From Dunaliella salina (Eukaryota; Chlorophyta; Chlorophyceae; Chlamydomonadales; Dunaliellaceae), in the NCBI GenBank assembly GCA_002284615.2, contig MU069666.1, positions 345,262 to 360,177 of the forward strand: a stretch of 14,916 bases of DNA. Direction: 5' to 3'. Positions 8,082-14,916 of the stretch are shown piece after piece; within the stretch, counting starts at the first letter, position 1; the number at the start of each line of letters is the position of its first letter. The position numbers and the translations under genes are program-made. The notes under the pieces were generated by a model. That model was not told the DNA's origin, ran no database searches, and saw nothing but the letters and a program-made list of their open reading frames with translations.

Positions 8082-9227
8082 TTACTTGCAGTAATAGGTT
8101 TTGATAGTAAGAGTAGTAACCTGTTTGGCATTGGCATATCCAAGCTTGTGTTTAGAATGCATGTGGGATTTGAGATCATCTTGAAGATTGGGGAGATAGG
8201 TGAGCTTGTGGGTGGGTGTTGGACCCATAGATGTGCCTGCAGCATGTACTTTTTCTTCCTTGGCTAACCAGAAAATATCTTTAAATGGATTTCTACCAGG
8301 ACCTGCACCAGGGATCTCGGTGTCTGTAACACAGTTCTGTGCTTGCTTTGCCTGATGCTTTGCAATGGCATCTGCACATTCATTTCCAGCGATGCCAACA
8401 TGGGACTTCACTTTGTAAATTCGAATTTTGGTATGGAAGTCTCTCATGAGCGTTGAATTCATTTTAAGGACGTCTCCTTGGATATGCCTCAGATGTCTTT
8501 CAGGATAGAGAAGCTGTTTACGTATTTGATTGAAAGAGGTGAGGCTGTCTGATGCAATATCTGCATATTTGGTGATGATAGCAGCAGCAATTGCTGCTAA
8601 TTCAGCTCTTGTGATGGTTTTAGTAATCCCGGCACCGTTTGGTACTACGAAATTCTTGCTGTCAGTGGAAGGGCAGTAGACGCCTGCTCCAATTTCTTGC
8701 TTACCGTTATGGACAAGGCAGCTGCCATCTGTGTATGCCCATGTTCTCCAATCAGCAATTTTGAGAGTTAGAATAGCACTGGATTGGCTGGGCACCAAGT
8801 CTGTTCCTTGGACAATCACGTGTGGATTTTTAGGGTGTTTGGATGCGTGTTGTTTGTCCAATGAGAGGCGTTCCAGTTTATTGAAAGCTGGCATGTGAGC
8901 ATGCATGGAATTTAGCACAGGATGGCTGCTGACATTCGTCAGCTTCCACTGTGTGGCTTCTTTCAAATCTCCTTTCAGGCCTTGTGGCCAGTCTTTGTTA
9001 TGGTTGTTGAGATAAACTCGAGCTGCAGCGCTCCAAACAGCAAAGATACAAAGGTCCCAGGTATGCTGAGGTAGAGGTATCTCTTGGTTAGGGCAGGATT
9101 GAGGGGCATTGTAACCAAGTTTTTTGCGAGGTATGGTGCCGAGGTCGTAACAGGGGTGGGGGTAGGAAGTGACAAGTTTGGAGTAGGGGTTGGTTATCAT
9201 GTCCTTATTCCAAGCCGGAAGGAACAT
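8082..9227 (-). pseudogene. LINE A RNase H domain (catalytic residues intact)
   Basis: This is the longest clean stretch of LINE A, 381 codons without a stop. Residues 1-100 complete the methyltransferase-like segment (MFLPAW, NPYSKL, LGTIP, WDLCIFAVWSAAA). Residues of about 160-292 are a type I RNase H, the enzyme that removes RNA from the RNA:DNA hybrid during reverse transcription. The catalytic set is present: Asp167 in AYTDGS, Glu209 in TRAELAAI, Asp227 in IASDS, Asp286 in NECADAIAKH, and the loop His276 in VKSHVGIAGNE. Residues 315-360 (FKDIFWL, LKSHMHSKHKLG) follow the domain. The initial Met is internal to the original polyprotein, not a true start. The neighbours on both sides are broken, so the intact active site reflects chance survival or recent decay rather than function. 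Confidence 0.9.
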
Positions 9228-10135
9228 GAATGTAGCAGTAGCTTCTGTGTTGAGAATGGCAGAGTAAATGGCATGTTACAAAGCTTGGGTCATGATTCCC
9301 TCGCCATAGATGGGATGGCAGACTGAGAAGCCAGTGAATTTGGATTAGAAGGCATTATGCACCAAAAAGAGTGTCTCGGGAGTCCGCACTCCAATAATTC
9401 TGGTATTGTGGGTTGTGGTCTAGTGGGGAGGCCATTTTTTCTTGGGCTACCAAAGCCCATTTTTGGAGGGCGGTATGAATGTGAGGTGGAAGGGCTCGTG
9501 AAAAGGAGTCTTTGATCTCCTTGCTAGATCTAGCAAGGTACTCTAGAGTACTTTCTTTCAAGCATGGATTTGCAGGAAAGGAGTCCTTGCAGCTCAGTAG
9601 CAAAGTTGCCTGGAGGTGGTGTTATTTTCTCGTGCATGCCAGCAAGCTTGGCCCCATAAAAAGCCCTGTAAAGGATTTGGAAGCGGTTTGGCAATATCAT
9701 ACCAACACATTTGCCTTGCGTATTGTGTATGCAAGCCATGTGCGCCGTGTATATTTCTGGGAGAAGGGGGGAAGGAGTAGGAGGGGAATGGCTGTGGGAT
9801 CCTGTGTCTGATGGTGCTGGATGAGGGGGTTGGTGGTCCGTGTACTTCACGAGGTCAACCTTGCGCAGCCAAGATTTGCATGAGCCTGTAGGATTTATGT
9901 CTGCTCGTGGATTAGTGGGGTTTGTATCAAATGTGATTTTGTTGCGCAATTCCGTGTCCAATTTCTGCTGCCATACATTGATTTCATTAGGTTTTGCAAA
10001 GCCCTGTCTTTCCAGATTTGAGAGGGTAGAATTTGCGGTGGGTGCTGAGAAAATAGGCTCGCTCTGTTGTGCTTCAAACTTAAGCCAGCACTCTTTAAAT
10101 TTAGGCCAAGCCTCCTTAAATCTTCTGGTTCCCAG
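9180..10135 (-). pseudogene. LINE A methyltransferase-like segment (PCIF1-type candidate)
   Basis: Between the PHD finger and RNase H the pieces read, in order, TLSNLERQGFAKP, LRNKITFDTNPTNPRADINP, ACIHNTQGKCVGM, RAFYGAKLAGMHEK, LQKWALVAQEKMASPL, NYWSADSRDTLFGA, FTGFSVCHPIYGEG, then TATFMFLPAW. The block W-S-x-D...LFGA, a motif-IV-like (N/H)P-x-(F/Y), then about 25 residues later a hydrophobic strand ending in (I/L)P-x-W, is the layout of the PCIF1 family. PCIF1 is the cap-adenosine N6-methyltransferase, with NPPF followed by FIPEW. Here the motif is HPIY (9306-9317), so the usual catalytic Asn and a Pro are lost. Frameshifts lie near 9590 and 9360, and stops at 9345-9347 and 9276-9278. The family assignment is an inference from motif order; an unrelated accessory domain is possible. 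Confidence 0.45.
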
Positions 10136-10527
10136 GAGGGCTTCCAAGCGACCCCCCTGAGTTCCTGTTTAGTCTGCCGCTCTCTTTCAATTTTTTGGGC
10201 ATCATTTAGGTTTGCATAGCCGGGACATGCCCATGTGTTGGCTGTTGCAATTTCTTGTCTTTGCTCATCCGAGTAGCATCCAAGCTCCTTCATGCATCCC
10301 CAATGGTACGCCCGGTGGCACACATCACAAACATACATATCAGGAAATGGATCCTCCAAGGTTCCAGTCTCATAACTTTTGTAATAATTGCATATTTGGC
10401 AGCAGGCACACTCAATATCAGTGCGAGCAGCAGGCAAGACATCCTCAGGCACAAGGTTAGCTTGTCTGAAAAGTGGCAGGGCCCATATTTCAGTTATCAT
10501 AGGTGCGTAATGCGTGTGGTATTGCAC
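10136..10527 (-). pseudogene. LINE A PHD-type zinc finger
   Basis: The frame 9895-10527 carries a PHD-finger pattern. Numbered from its first Met: Cys43-x2-Cys46 (CCQICNYY), Cys67-x2-Cys70 (YVCDVC), His75-x2-Cys78 (YHWGC) and Cys101-x2-Tyr104 (WACPGY). This is the Cys4-His-Cys3 order with the Trp before the last pair that PHD fingers keep. The final ligand is Tyr instead of Cys, one base change from Cys (tgc to tac). PHD fingers read histone H3 tails, so in an active element this domain could steer integration to particular chromatin. A frameshift close to 10130, just after VAWKPSWEP, moves the protein into the next frame (FKEAWPKFKE). The first Met is not a true start: a frameshift near 10515 connects this frame to the segment upstream. 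Confidence 0.72.
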
Positions 10528-12304
10528 TTGGAGGTGGGCGGGGGAGCTTGATTGTTCTTTCTTGTTCTCTGCAAAAATTTTCCAATTATCTTTGTAACAT
10601 CTAAATCATGATAGAAGATAGAACTGATAGCATGGCTAGCAGCAGTCTCTTTAGCAAGTTTCTCAGCTGTGTTTTTCCTTTAGTTCCAGACTTTTGGGCC
10701 TTGGGAAAGGGAGCTTAGAGAGTGGATGGCTGGGGAAATGATCTCTCTGTCTGTGTGGAGCAATTGTTGCCTCTCCTTTTTGGGTCTGTCTGTTTGAGTA
10801 TCTAGGCTATGCGGAGTAAGAGTTTGTGTCCGAGGGTTGAGACAACCATCTGTCTGGTGTTGGTGATTAGCGCTAGGGGGGATGGGCTGTGCAGGGGTAT
10901 GGTGAGCAGTGCTCAAACAAGCATGTGAACTGCTACCATTTGGGCTAGCCTGGCTGAATTGGGACATGGAAGAAGAGGTATTTCTCAACGCTGAGCGTGT
11001 GCATTTGCTGGGTGGCCCTTTTGCAGTAGTATCTTGTACGGCAGGAGCCAGAGTATCCAGGCTTGAAGTGAGTTTGTCTGCAGAGGGGTGGAGTGCTTGT
11101 GTGTTAGTGATGTTGAGTGTAGCAATGGAGCGAGTTCTTTTGCAGAGTGGCTCTTCCAGTGATTGCATATCCATTACATTTGAAAGTTGTTGTGTTCCAG
11201 GACAATGAGTGGGTGTAGGATGGTTGAGGGCACGTCTGAGGCGGCGTCCGGTGTGTTCATGGGTGTAGAAAGATATGGAACGAGGCTGTGGCGGTGGCAC
11301 TGCATGAGTGGGGGGGATGAAGCTAGGTTGGGGGTTTGCTCGCTGGGAAATCTGGGTATGGGGAGGCTGTTCCCTACCCATGCTGGTGTTGGTAAGGCCC
11401 CTCACATGGGTGTTGTTGACACGACAGTAAACTGGGAGGGTATTTGCTTCAGTATTTTTGTAGGCAATGATCTTTTGGATTAAGGATGTATTCAGTTCTT
11501 CTTGTGGAGCAAGGTTGAAAAGAGCTGCCAGCCTGTTAAGCGCAATTTTACATTTATTGTTCACCTTGGGGTGTTTAGCCTGAAGTTGAGAAACTGAGAT
11601 GACGTGAGTTTTGCGACAAGATGTAAGCTCATGTAGCCCGCTGGTTCCCAAATTCAGCAGAGGTTGCATAGTGCAGGTGATGAGAGTAGGGAGGTTGTGA
11701 AGAGGTGGTTTGTGCAAGGTGAGGGCTTCACAAATGTGCTCTAGTTCCTCCTTGAACACACTAGTGCCATTTTTCATGAGATGGAGCTTGCTGGAATGCA
11801 CGCTTGTCAGCTGGCGGGCGCGCATGTTATAGTTGAGCTGACGTTTTATGTGCAGATTTGTTCCTTCTCGTTTGGTGAGGTAGGTTTCAGACAAAGTATT
11901 GAGGTTTTCTATCTGTTTAGTTAGGAGTTTGAGGCTAACTCTGCGGTGTCTTACTGAGGGGTCCTCAAGGCTGGAAGAGAGAGCAAAAGTCTGGCGTCTA
12001 TGGTACTCTACACAGATTGAAGTGCATAATAGTCCAAAATTACCAGAATCCTCACGGACCATTNCTGCAGCTGTGCTTTTCCANAGTTTGTGTTTATGTT
12101 TGACTATTCTGTCTATCATGGTGTCCCAGATAATAAGGTCAGTAGGGGTGCAGGGAGTTACTGCAAAAGAGTATGCAAGGCTAGGGATTATGGCTGTGCG
12201 GACTATGTTTAGTACTTGGCGTGGGGATGCATAGGATGTATTTTCAAGTCAAGATTTTTTATCTTATTTTTGAGGTTGAAACTTTTAACCTCATGACTTT
12301 AAAT
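10515..12304 (-). pseudogene. LINE A: end of reverse transcriptase and long connector
   Basis: From about 12255 downward the frame reads SYASPRQVLNIVRTAIIPSL, AVTPCTPTDLIIWDTMIDR, MVREDSGNFGL, CVEYHRRQTFAL and RHRRVSLKLLTKQIENL, the pattern of the helical part that follows the polymerase thumb in LINE proteins. After LNYNMRARQLTSVH the sequence becomes a connector rich in Pro, Ser, Thr, Gln and His (about 11400 to 10680) with basic patches such as CKRTRS and PKKER. A stop at 10680-10682 interrupts it, and the same frame then goes on with KNTAEKLAKETAASHAISS and APPPTSK before a frameshift near 10515 enters the PHD segment. Between 12304 and about 12256 the polymerase frame continues (KIKNLDLK) one frameshift away. 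Two N bases (12064, 12084) fall inside. Confidence 0.7.
12064..12084. other. Two ambiguous bases (N)
   Basis: Single N characters sit at 12064 and 12084, both inside the LINE A reverse transcriptase end. They point to a low-quality or polymorphic spot, so nearby frame breaks in this copy may partly be sequence errors. Confidence 0.98.
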
Positions 12305-13427
12305 CAGCCGCCACAACCTATGCCAAATTTGGGTGATATACTGCCAGACATTTTCAAAACCACTTTTGAGTGGGGGAAGTTGCTTCTTTGGATCAGAGGA
12401 CTTGTCTGGCTTGTTGGTGGTTTCTGGATGTGGCTCAGGTTGAGCTCTGTGCATCAGAAACCGGCATTTCTTCCACCTAGGCCCACGTTGCAGTGTTTTG
12501 AGTTGGCAGATGATTTTCTATTAATATTTATATAATTAAGGAGCATCAGCTGTGCCCCATACTTGCACTTCTTGGTCAACCCTGGGAATGGCTAATTTTT
12601 AAGGGACCCTGCTCAGGCCCAAACTGCAGCGGCGAGTGTTTGGGAAGCTGCTGGTAATACTGCAAGTGATTTTGGGTTGTCAGGAGCACCCCTGATGCTC
12701 GTCGGATTTTCATCGCACGGACAAGCACGCATAACCTGGGAGGCCTGGCCTGGCCCCGATAGGCCACCTCCGCACCCGCTGTTTGTCCTGGCCGATGCCT
12801 GGGATTGTCATCATCAACACTGACGCCGCGGGCTGTGAAGATGGGTGCCGGGCTCCGCAAAGTTGCTGGAGCTAAAAACTGTGGAAAGTTTGCTTGTGGG
12901 CACACATGCGAGGAATTAAATGTTGTTTTGATGATATTCTAAACAAGTTGTGACAATAGGATTCTGGATTTGCTGCGGCCGCGGAAAAAGCCTTTCGCGC
13001 AATTCTGGTTGTCACAAATTCTTCTTTCACATACAAGGCCATCCCAACACTGCTGAAGTGCCTAGATTTCATTAAATATTAATAGAAAGCCTTTCCCTGT
13101 CGTCATCACTCCTCTCGACTGGCTTTGGAGCACCCCCAGGACAGCCCCCTGCCAGCTCGCATCAGGTGGCCACCAGTGCACTCAGAGACCATCCTGGGGT
13201 CCACCTGCAGGCTTGGGGGTGCAGCTGGAGGGTTAGGACACACAGGGGGTGAATTTTGCTGGCTGAGCACGCAAACATGCAGACCTAGCGCGCAGCAGGG
13301 TTCACCAAATGGGACCAACTCAGCACTGAAATTTTGCTTTTTTTACTAGCTTTCAGGTGATGTGCTCAGAATGGGCAGAGGTGGCCTGGCTGGCAAAAGG
13401 CAGGATATCACACAGGGTTGTGGCGCC
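12305..13427. mobile_element. ~1.12-kb insertion with terminal inverted repeats (DNA-transposon-like)
   Basis: The left end (12307-12318, gccgccacaacc) and the right end read in reverse complement (13427-13416, ggcgccacaacc) agree at 11 of 12 positions. A second inner pair, tgatatactgcc at 12334 and tgatatcctgcc in reverse complement at 13410-13399, agrees at 11 of 12. Outside the ends are near-identical direct repeats, tgactttaaat (12294-12304) and tgactttgaat (13428-13438), which fit a target-site duplication of about 11-13 bp. The protein match of LINE A stops at one side (NWKHQ region) and resumes at the other (KIKNLDLK, SYASPRQ), so the segment interrupts the reverse transcriptase. Inverted ends with a duplication of 9-11 bp or a little more recall Mutator-like elements. 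No transposase is visible; it is probably non-autonomous. The interior holds coding-looking minus frames at 12576-12905 and 12872-13072 that I do not recognise. Confidence 0.68.
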
Positions 13428-13610
13428 TGACTTTGAATAAAAGTCATAATAAACTGAATCTGGTGCTTCCAGTTAAGGTCCATTGTCATTTGAACTCCCA
13501 GATAGAGGAAGGGCTCACTTGATGCGAGGAACTGGGCCTTCTGTCCTTGGATTTCTATTTTCCCCTGAAGCCTTTGATGGAGAGCTTGAGATGGAGTCAT
13601 TGTTTTAACT
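13428..13610 (-). pseudogene. LINE A reverse transcriptase fragment (palm-thumb end)
   Basis: A minus-strand frame reads LHQRLQGKIEIQGQKAQFL, then SEPFLYLGVQMTMDLNWKHQ. The phrase FLYLGV followed by a short loop and NWKHQ is the conserved block after the polymerase active site (the YLG motif) in non-LTR reverse transcriptases. The catalytic palm motifs that should lie upstream are not in the window. On the right the match ends where LINE F begins on the opposite strand, so this copy was either 5'-truncated here or rearranged. On the left it ends at the 1.12-kb insertion and resumes beyond it. Confidence 0.72.
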
Positions 13611-13624
13611 TAACTCAGTGTGCA

Positions 13625-14227
13625 GGGAAGCTAGAAAAAAACACGCTCAAGACAGGGATATCCAACTTGTTGAACTAAATTCTGTCCCGATACAAAGCCC
13701 CTCATCACTCTAGGACGTGCAATGACCCAACATTTTCATACCATGACTAGGATTAAAACCTGCAGCTCAAGAGATCCAAACAGGAATAATAAAGTGACTT
13801 TGCACGCCGTCTTAATTGGTGTGGCTAGCACCATTTACGATGATCATACAAGCACACCACTTATGAATCTGGGCCTTACAAAACAAAAAGCTAAATCACT
13901 AGCATCCAAGCTTAGGGACCATACCATTCGGAGATTAAATACCATCTTTAACACTAGACACGCACTTTGCTTTCAGGGGGCTTCTGGGACGGGGTTTGCT
14001 GGGCGCGCGGCGGCGGAGGATGGGAGAAAGAGAGCCCAGGCGTCCAGAGGCATGGCGAGCAACCCTCCATATCCCCAACAGATCTGTTTTGTCTCTCTCC
14101 TAAGCTAGCTGTGTCTAGTGTATGCCCTGAGGGCCTTCTGGTGAGGCCTTTAGCTTTTCAGTGAGTGGACCTTCCCTTAATGCGTGCAGCCTTTGGCTTG
14201 TGTAGACTTTTCTTTCCTTTTCTTTTA
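13625..14227 (+). mobile_element. LINE F: 5'-truncated LINE copy, opposite strand
   Basis: On the plus strand the coding end of a second LINE subfamily is visible: AQDRDIQLVELN, a frameshift, FCPDTKP, then SSRDPNRNNKVTLHAVLIGV, STIYDDHTSTPLMNLGLTKQ and FNTRHALCFQGASG. It parallels LINE A (HLIEIKFCEDTRP, VTIHPILLGVGGTIYTEH, LKQFKQLGL) with clear divergence, so the two belong to related subfamilies. After about 14080 comes the 3' UTR, matching the copy at 6005-6335, and a terminal block at 14168-14211 (ccttcccttaatgcgtgcag) with a T/C tail to about 14226. A one-base loss in the Lys codon of the E-x-K motif near 13676 breaks the frame. The left edge is estimated from where the protein match starts. 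No target-site duplication is obvious. Confidence 0.8.
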
Positions 14228-14582
14228 AAAAAATGCACAAAATTCTTTCCGAGAGAACAAATGGAAATGTAAGAACAACGGAATTGTACCCATTGAGAAG
14301 TGCAGGGGGGCGCGGGGGAAACAGGAAGCGTTGAGTGCCAGCCACAACCAATCCACCTAATTGAGCTCCGTCACCCCATCCAGCTCCTCCCAGAACAGAG
14401 GCACGTCCATCTTGTAAAGTCAAACACTATGAAAGCTTCAGGAATCAGCTCGAGGCCTCCAAGGCCTGGAGTCCAAGCAGCAGCACTGCAATCCATGTCA
14501 CCATCTTTCAAGGGCCTCAGGTAATGTAAGGGTACATCGCTGTTTATGCCTCAAGTAGGCATCTTAGCGAGATAAAACCCGT
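14228..14582. other. Spacer without a recognisable gene
   Basis: About 350 bases with no supported coding sequence, repeat or RNA gene. A minus-strand open frame at 14115-14423 mostly runs through the LINE F 3' UTR and is not a gene. Confidence 0.5.
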
Positions 14583-14726
14583 GACCTCCGGAAAGGTCGG
14601 GGCCGGTCCTGGCAACTTCACCAGTGCCCCGTTCTAGGGCCTCACGAGGCCCTTGACTTGGGCTGATCAGCTCAAGTCACCCTCCATACAGTTCTGTTAG
14701 GTGTGGGCGGCGGGGTCATCTACACC
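14583..14726. other. Cluster of five adjacent hairpins
   Basis: Five stems follow each other with almost no spacing. They are gacct/aggtc (14583-14598); ggggc/gcccc with an inner ctgg/ccag (14599-14630); agggcctc/gaggccct with a 2-base loop (14636-14653); a 24-base near-perfect palindrome with one G-T pair (14655-14678, core ggctgatcagct); and ggtgt/acacc (14700-14726). Such density is unusual compared with the rest of the window and suggests a folded RNA or a structured mobile-element end. I recognise no known RNA family. Single-copy sequence comparison cannot show covariation, so the function is open. Confidence 0.55.
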
Positions 14727-14821
14727 CCTTACACATTGGAGCCTCTTAAAGAGCTTTCGACACTCACAAGGCTACCAAGCTTGCCTTGCAGCTTCTGTTT
14801 GTTCTGTCCAGTATGCTTACT

Positions 14822-14916
<95 letters not shown>
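14822..14916. repeat. (AAAG)n microsatellite
   Basis: A pure AAAG run of about 23 units fills the end of the window and continues to the last base, so its length is not known. It directly follows cttac-ta at 14816-14821. An AAAG tail could be the end of a retroposed element on the plus strand, but no such element is identified to its left. Confidence 0.97.

Larger units (their letters stand above)
7020..13610 (-). mobile_element. LINE A: composite non-LTR retrotransposon copy (degenerate)
   Basis: One decayed element is read from right to left. Its order is: end of reverse transcriptase (13428-13610), a foreign ~1.1-kb insertion (12305-13427), the rest of the reverse transcriptase end and a long connector (10515-12304), PHD finger (about 10136-10527), methyltransferase-like segment (9180-10135), RNase H (8082-8760), CCHC finger (7770-8081), PD-(D/E)XK-type motif (7137-7770) and 3' UTR (7020-7136). 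The pieces are collinear, on one strand, and joined by short gaps, stops and frameshifts rather than by unrelated sequence. That is why I treat them as one polyprotein. The reverse transcriptase fingers and palm and any apurinic endonuclease are missing, so the copy is 5'-truncated or cut off near 13610, where LINE F begins on the other strand. Decay is moderate: roughly ten frame breaks in 5.5 kb. Confidence 0.8.

Noticed and set aside
9084..9326. Plus-strand 80-codon frame rich in Gly and Val
   Set aside because: Antisense shadow of the methyltransferase-like and RNase H region of LINE A.
10909..12234. Plus-strand open frames across the LINE A connector
   Set aside because: They lie opposite a minus-strand frame with recognisable LINE motifs and show none themselves.
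12294..13438. Right and left parts of LINE A as two unrelated insertions
   Set aside because: The reverse transcriptase match continues from one side to the other, and inverted ends plus direct repeats mark the intervening DNA as an insertion, so one interrupted element is the simpler reading. This is not proven without other copies.
4682..13610. Endogenous virus or LTR retrotransposon
   Set aside because: No long terminal repeats, integrase, protease or capsid motifs are seen; the domain order and truncated 3'-anchored copies fit non-LTR elements.
14575..14610. 5S rRNA-like phrase gtgacctccgg-aa-ggtc
   Set aside because: Only this short phrase recalls the 3' part of 5S rRNA; the expected upstream conserved parts are not found, so neither a 5S gene nor a 5S-derived SINE is supported.

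Overview
This window looks like non-coding, repeat-dominated nuclear DNA of a eukaryote. I find no intact host gene, no rRNA or tRNA gene and no bacterial-type operon. The coding remains that can be recognised are decayed copies of non-LTR (LINE-type) retrotransposons. The style of these elements, with a PHD finger, a methyltransferase-like segment and an RNase H in one polyprotein, reminds me of hypothetical proteins from green algae. That is recollection rather than a database result, so the host lineage stays open. Long simple repeats lie at both ends, (TC)n at 1-76 and (AAAG)n at 14822-14916, so the window may be a whole contig broken at its repeats.

Layout, left to right. From 1 to about 4135 the DNA is mostly satellite-like: a (TC)n tract, a decayed ~34-bp minisatellite (380-935), a 93-bp tandem duplication (1261-1446), a ~37-43-bp minisatellite (1461-1850), a compound GCA-repeat block (2469-3020), a 32-bp tandem repeat (3919-4020) and a 118-bp alternating purine-pyrimidine tract (4018-4135). 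From 4682 to 6913 there are four short LINE relics, all on the minus strand. Three are the region after the reverse transcriptase, with a QDE(K/E)H zinc-finger motif, and one is a C-terminal tail with 3' UTR. One relic carries a tiny 62-bp insertion of a LINE 3' tail flanked by a perfect 13-bp target-site duplication.

From about 13610 down to 7020, on the minus strand, lies the main element, here called LINE A. In its coding order it contains the end of the reverse transcriptase, a long basic/Pro-Ser-rich connector, a PHD finger, a PCIF1-like (N6-adenosine methyltransferase-like) segment, an RNase H with all catalytic acidic residues, a CCHC zinc finger, a PD-(D/E)XK-type nuclease motif and a 3' UTR. 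It is broken by several frameshifts and stops. A ~1.12-kb insertion with terminal inverted repeats and an 11-13-bp direct duplication (12305-13427) splits its reverse transcriptase region. The fingers and palm of the reverse transcriptase are absent from the window. From 13625 to 14227, on the plus strand, is a 5'-truncated copy of a related but different LINE subfamily (LINE F). From 14583 to 14726 there is an unexplained run of five adjacent hairpins, just before the terminal (AAAG)n tract.

The most interesting content is the LINE A domain set: a retrotransposon polyprotein that joins a chromatin-reading finger, an adenine-methyltransferase-like fold, RNase H and a PD-(D/E)XK nuclease. This copy is dead, but the shared 3' tails and C-termini of the other relics show that the family was active repeatedly here.
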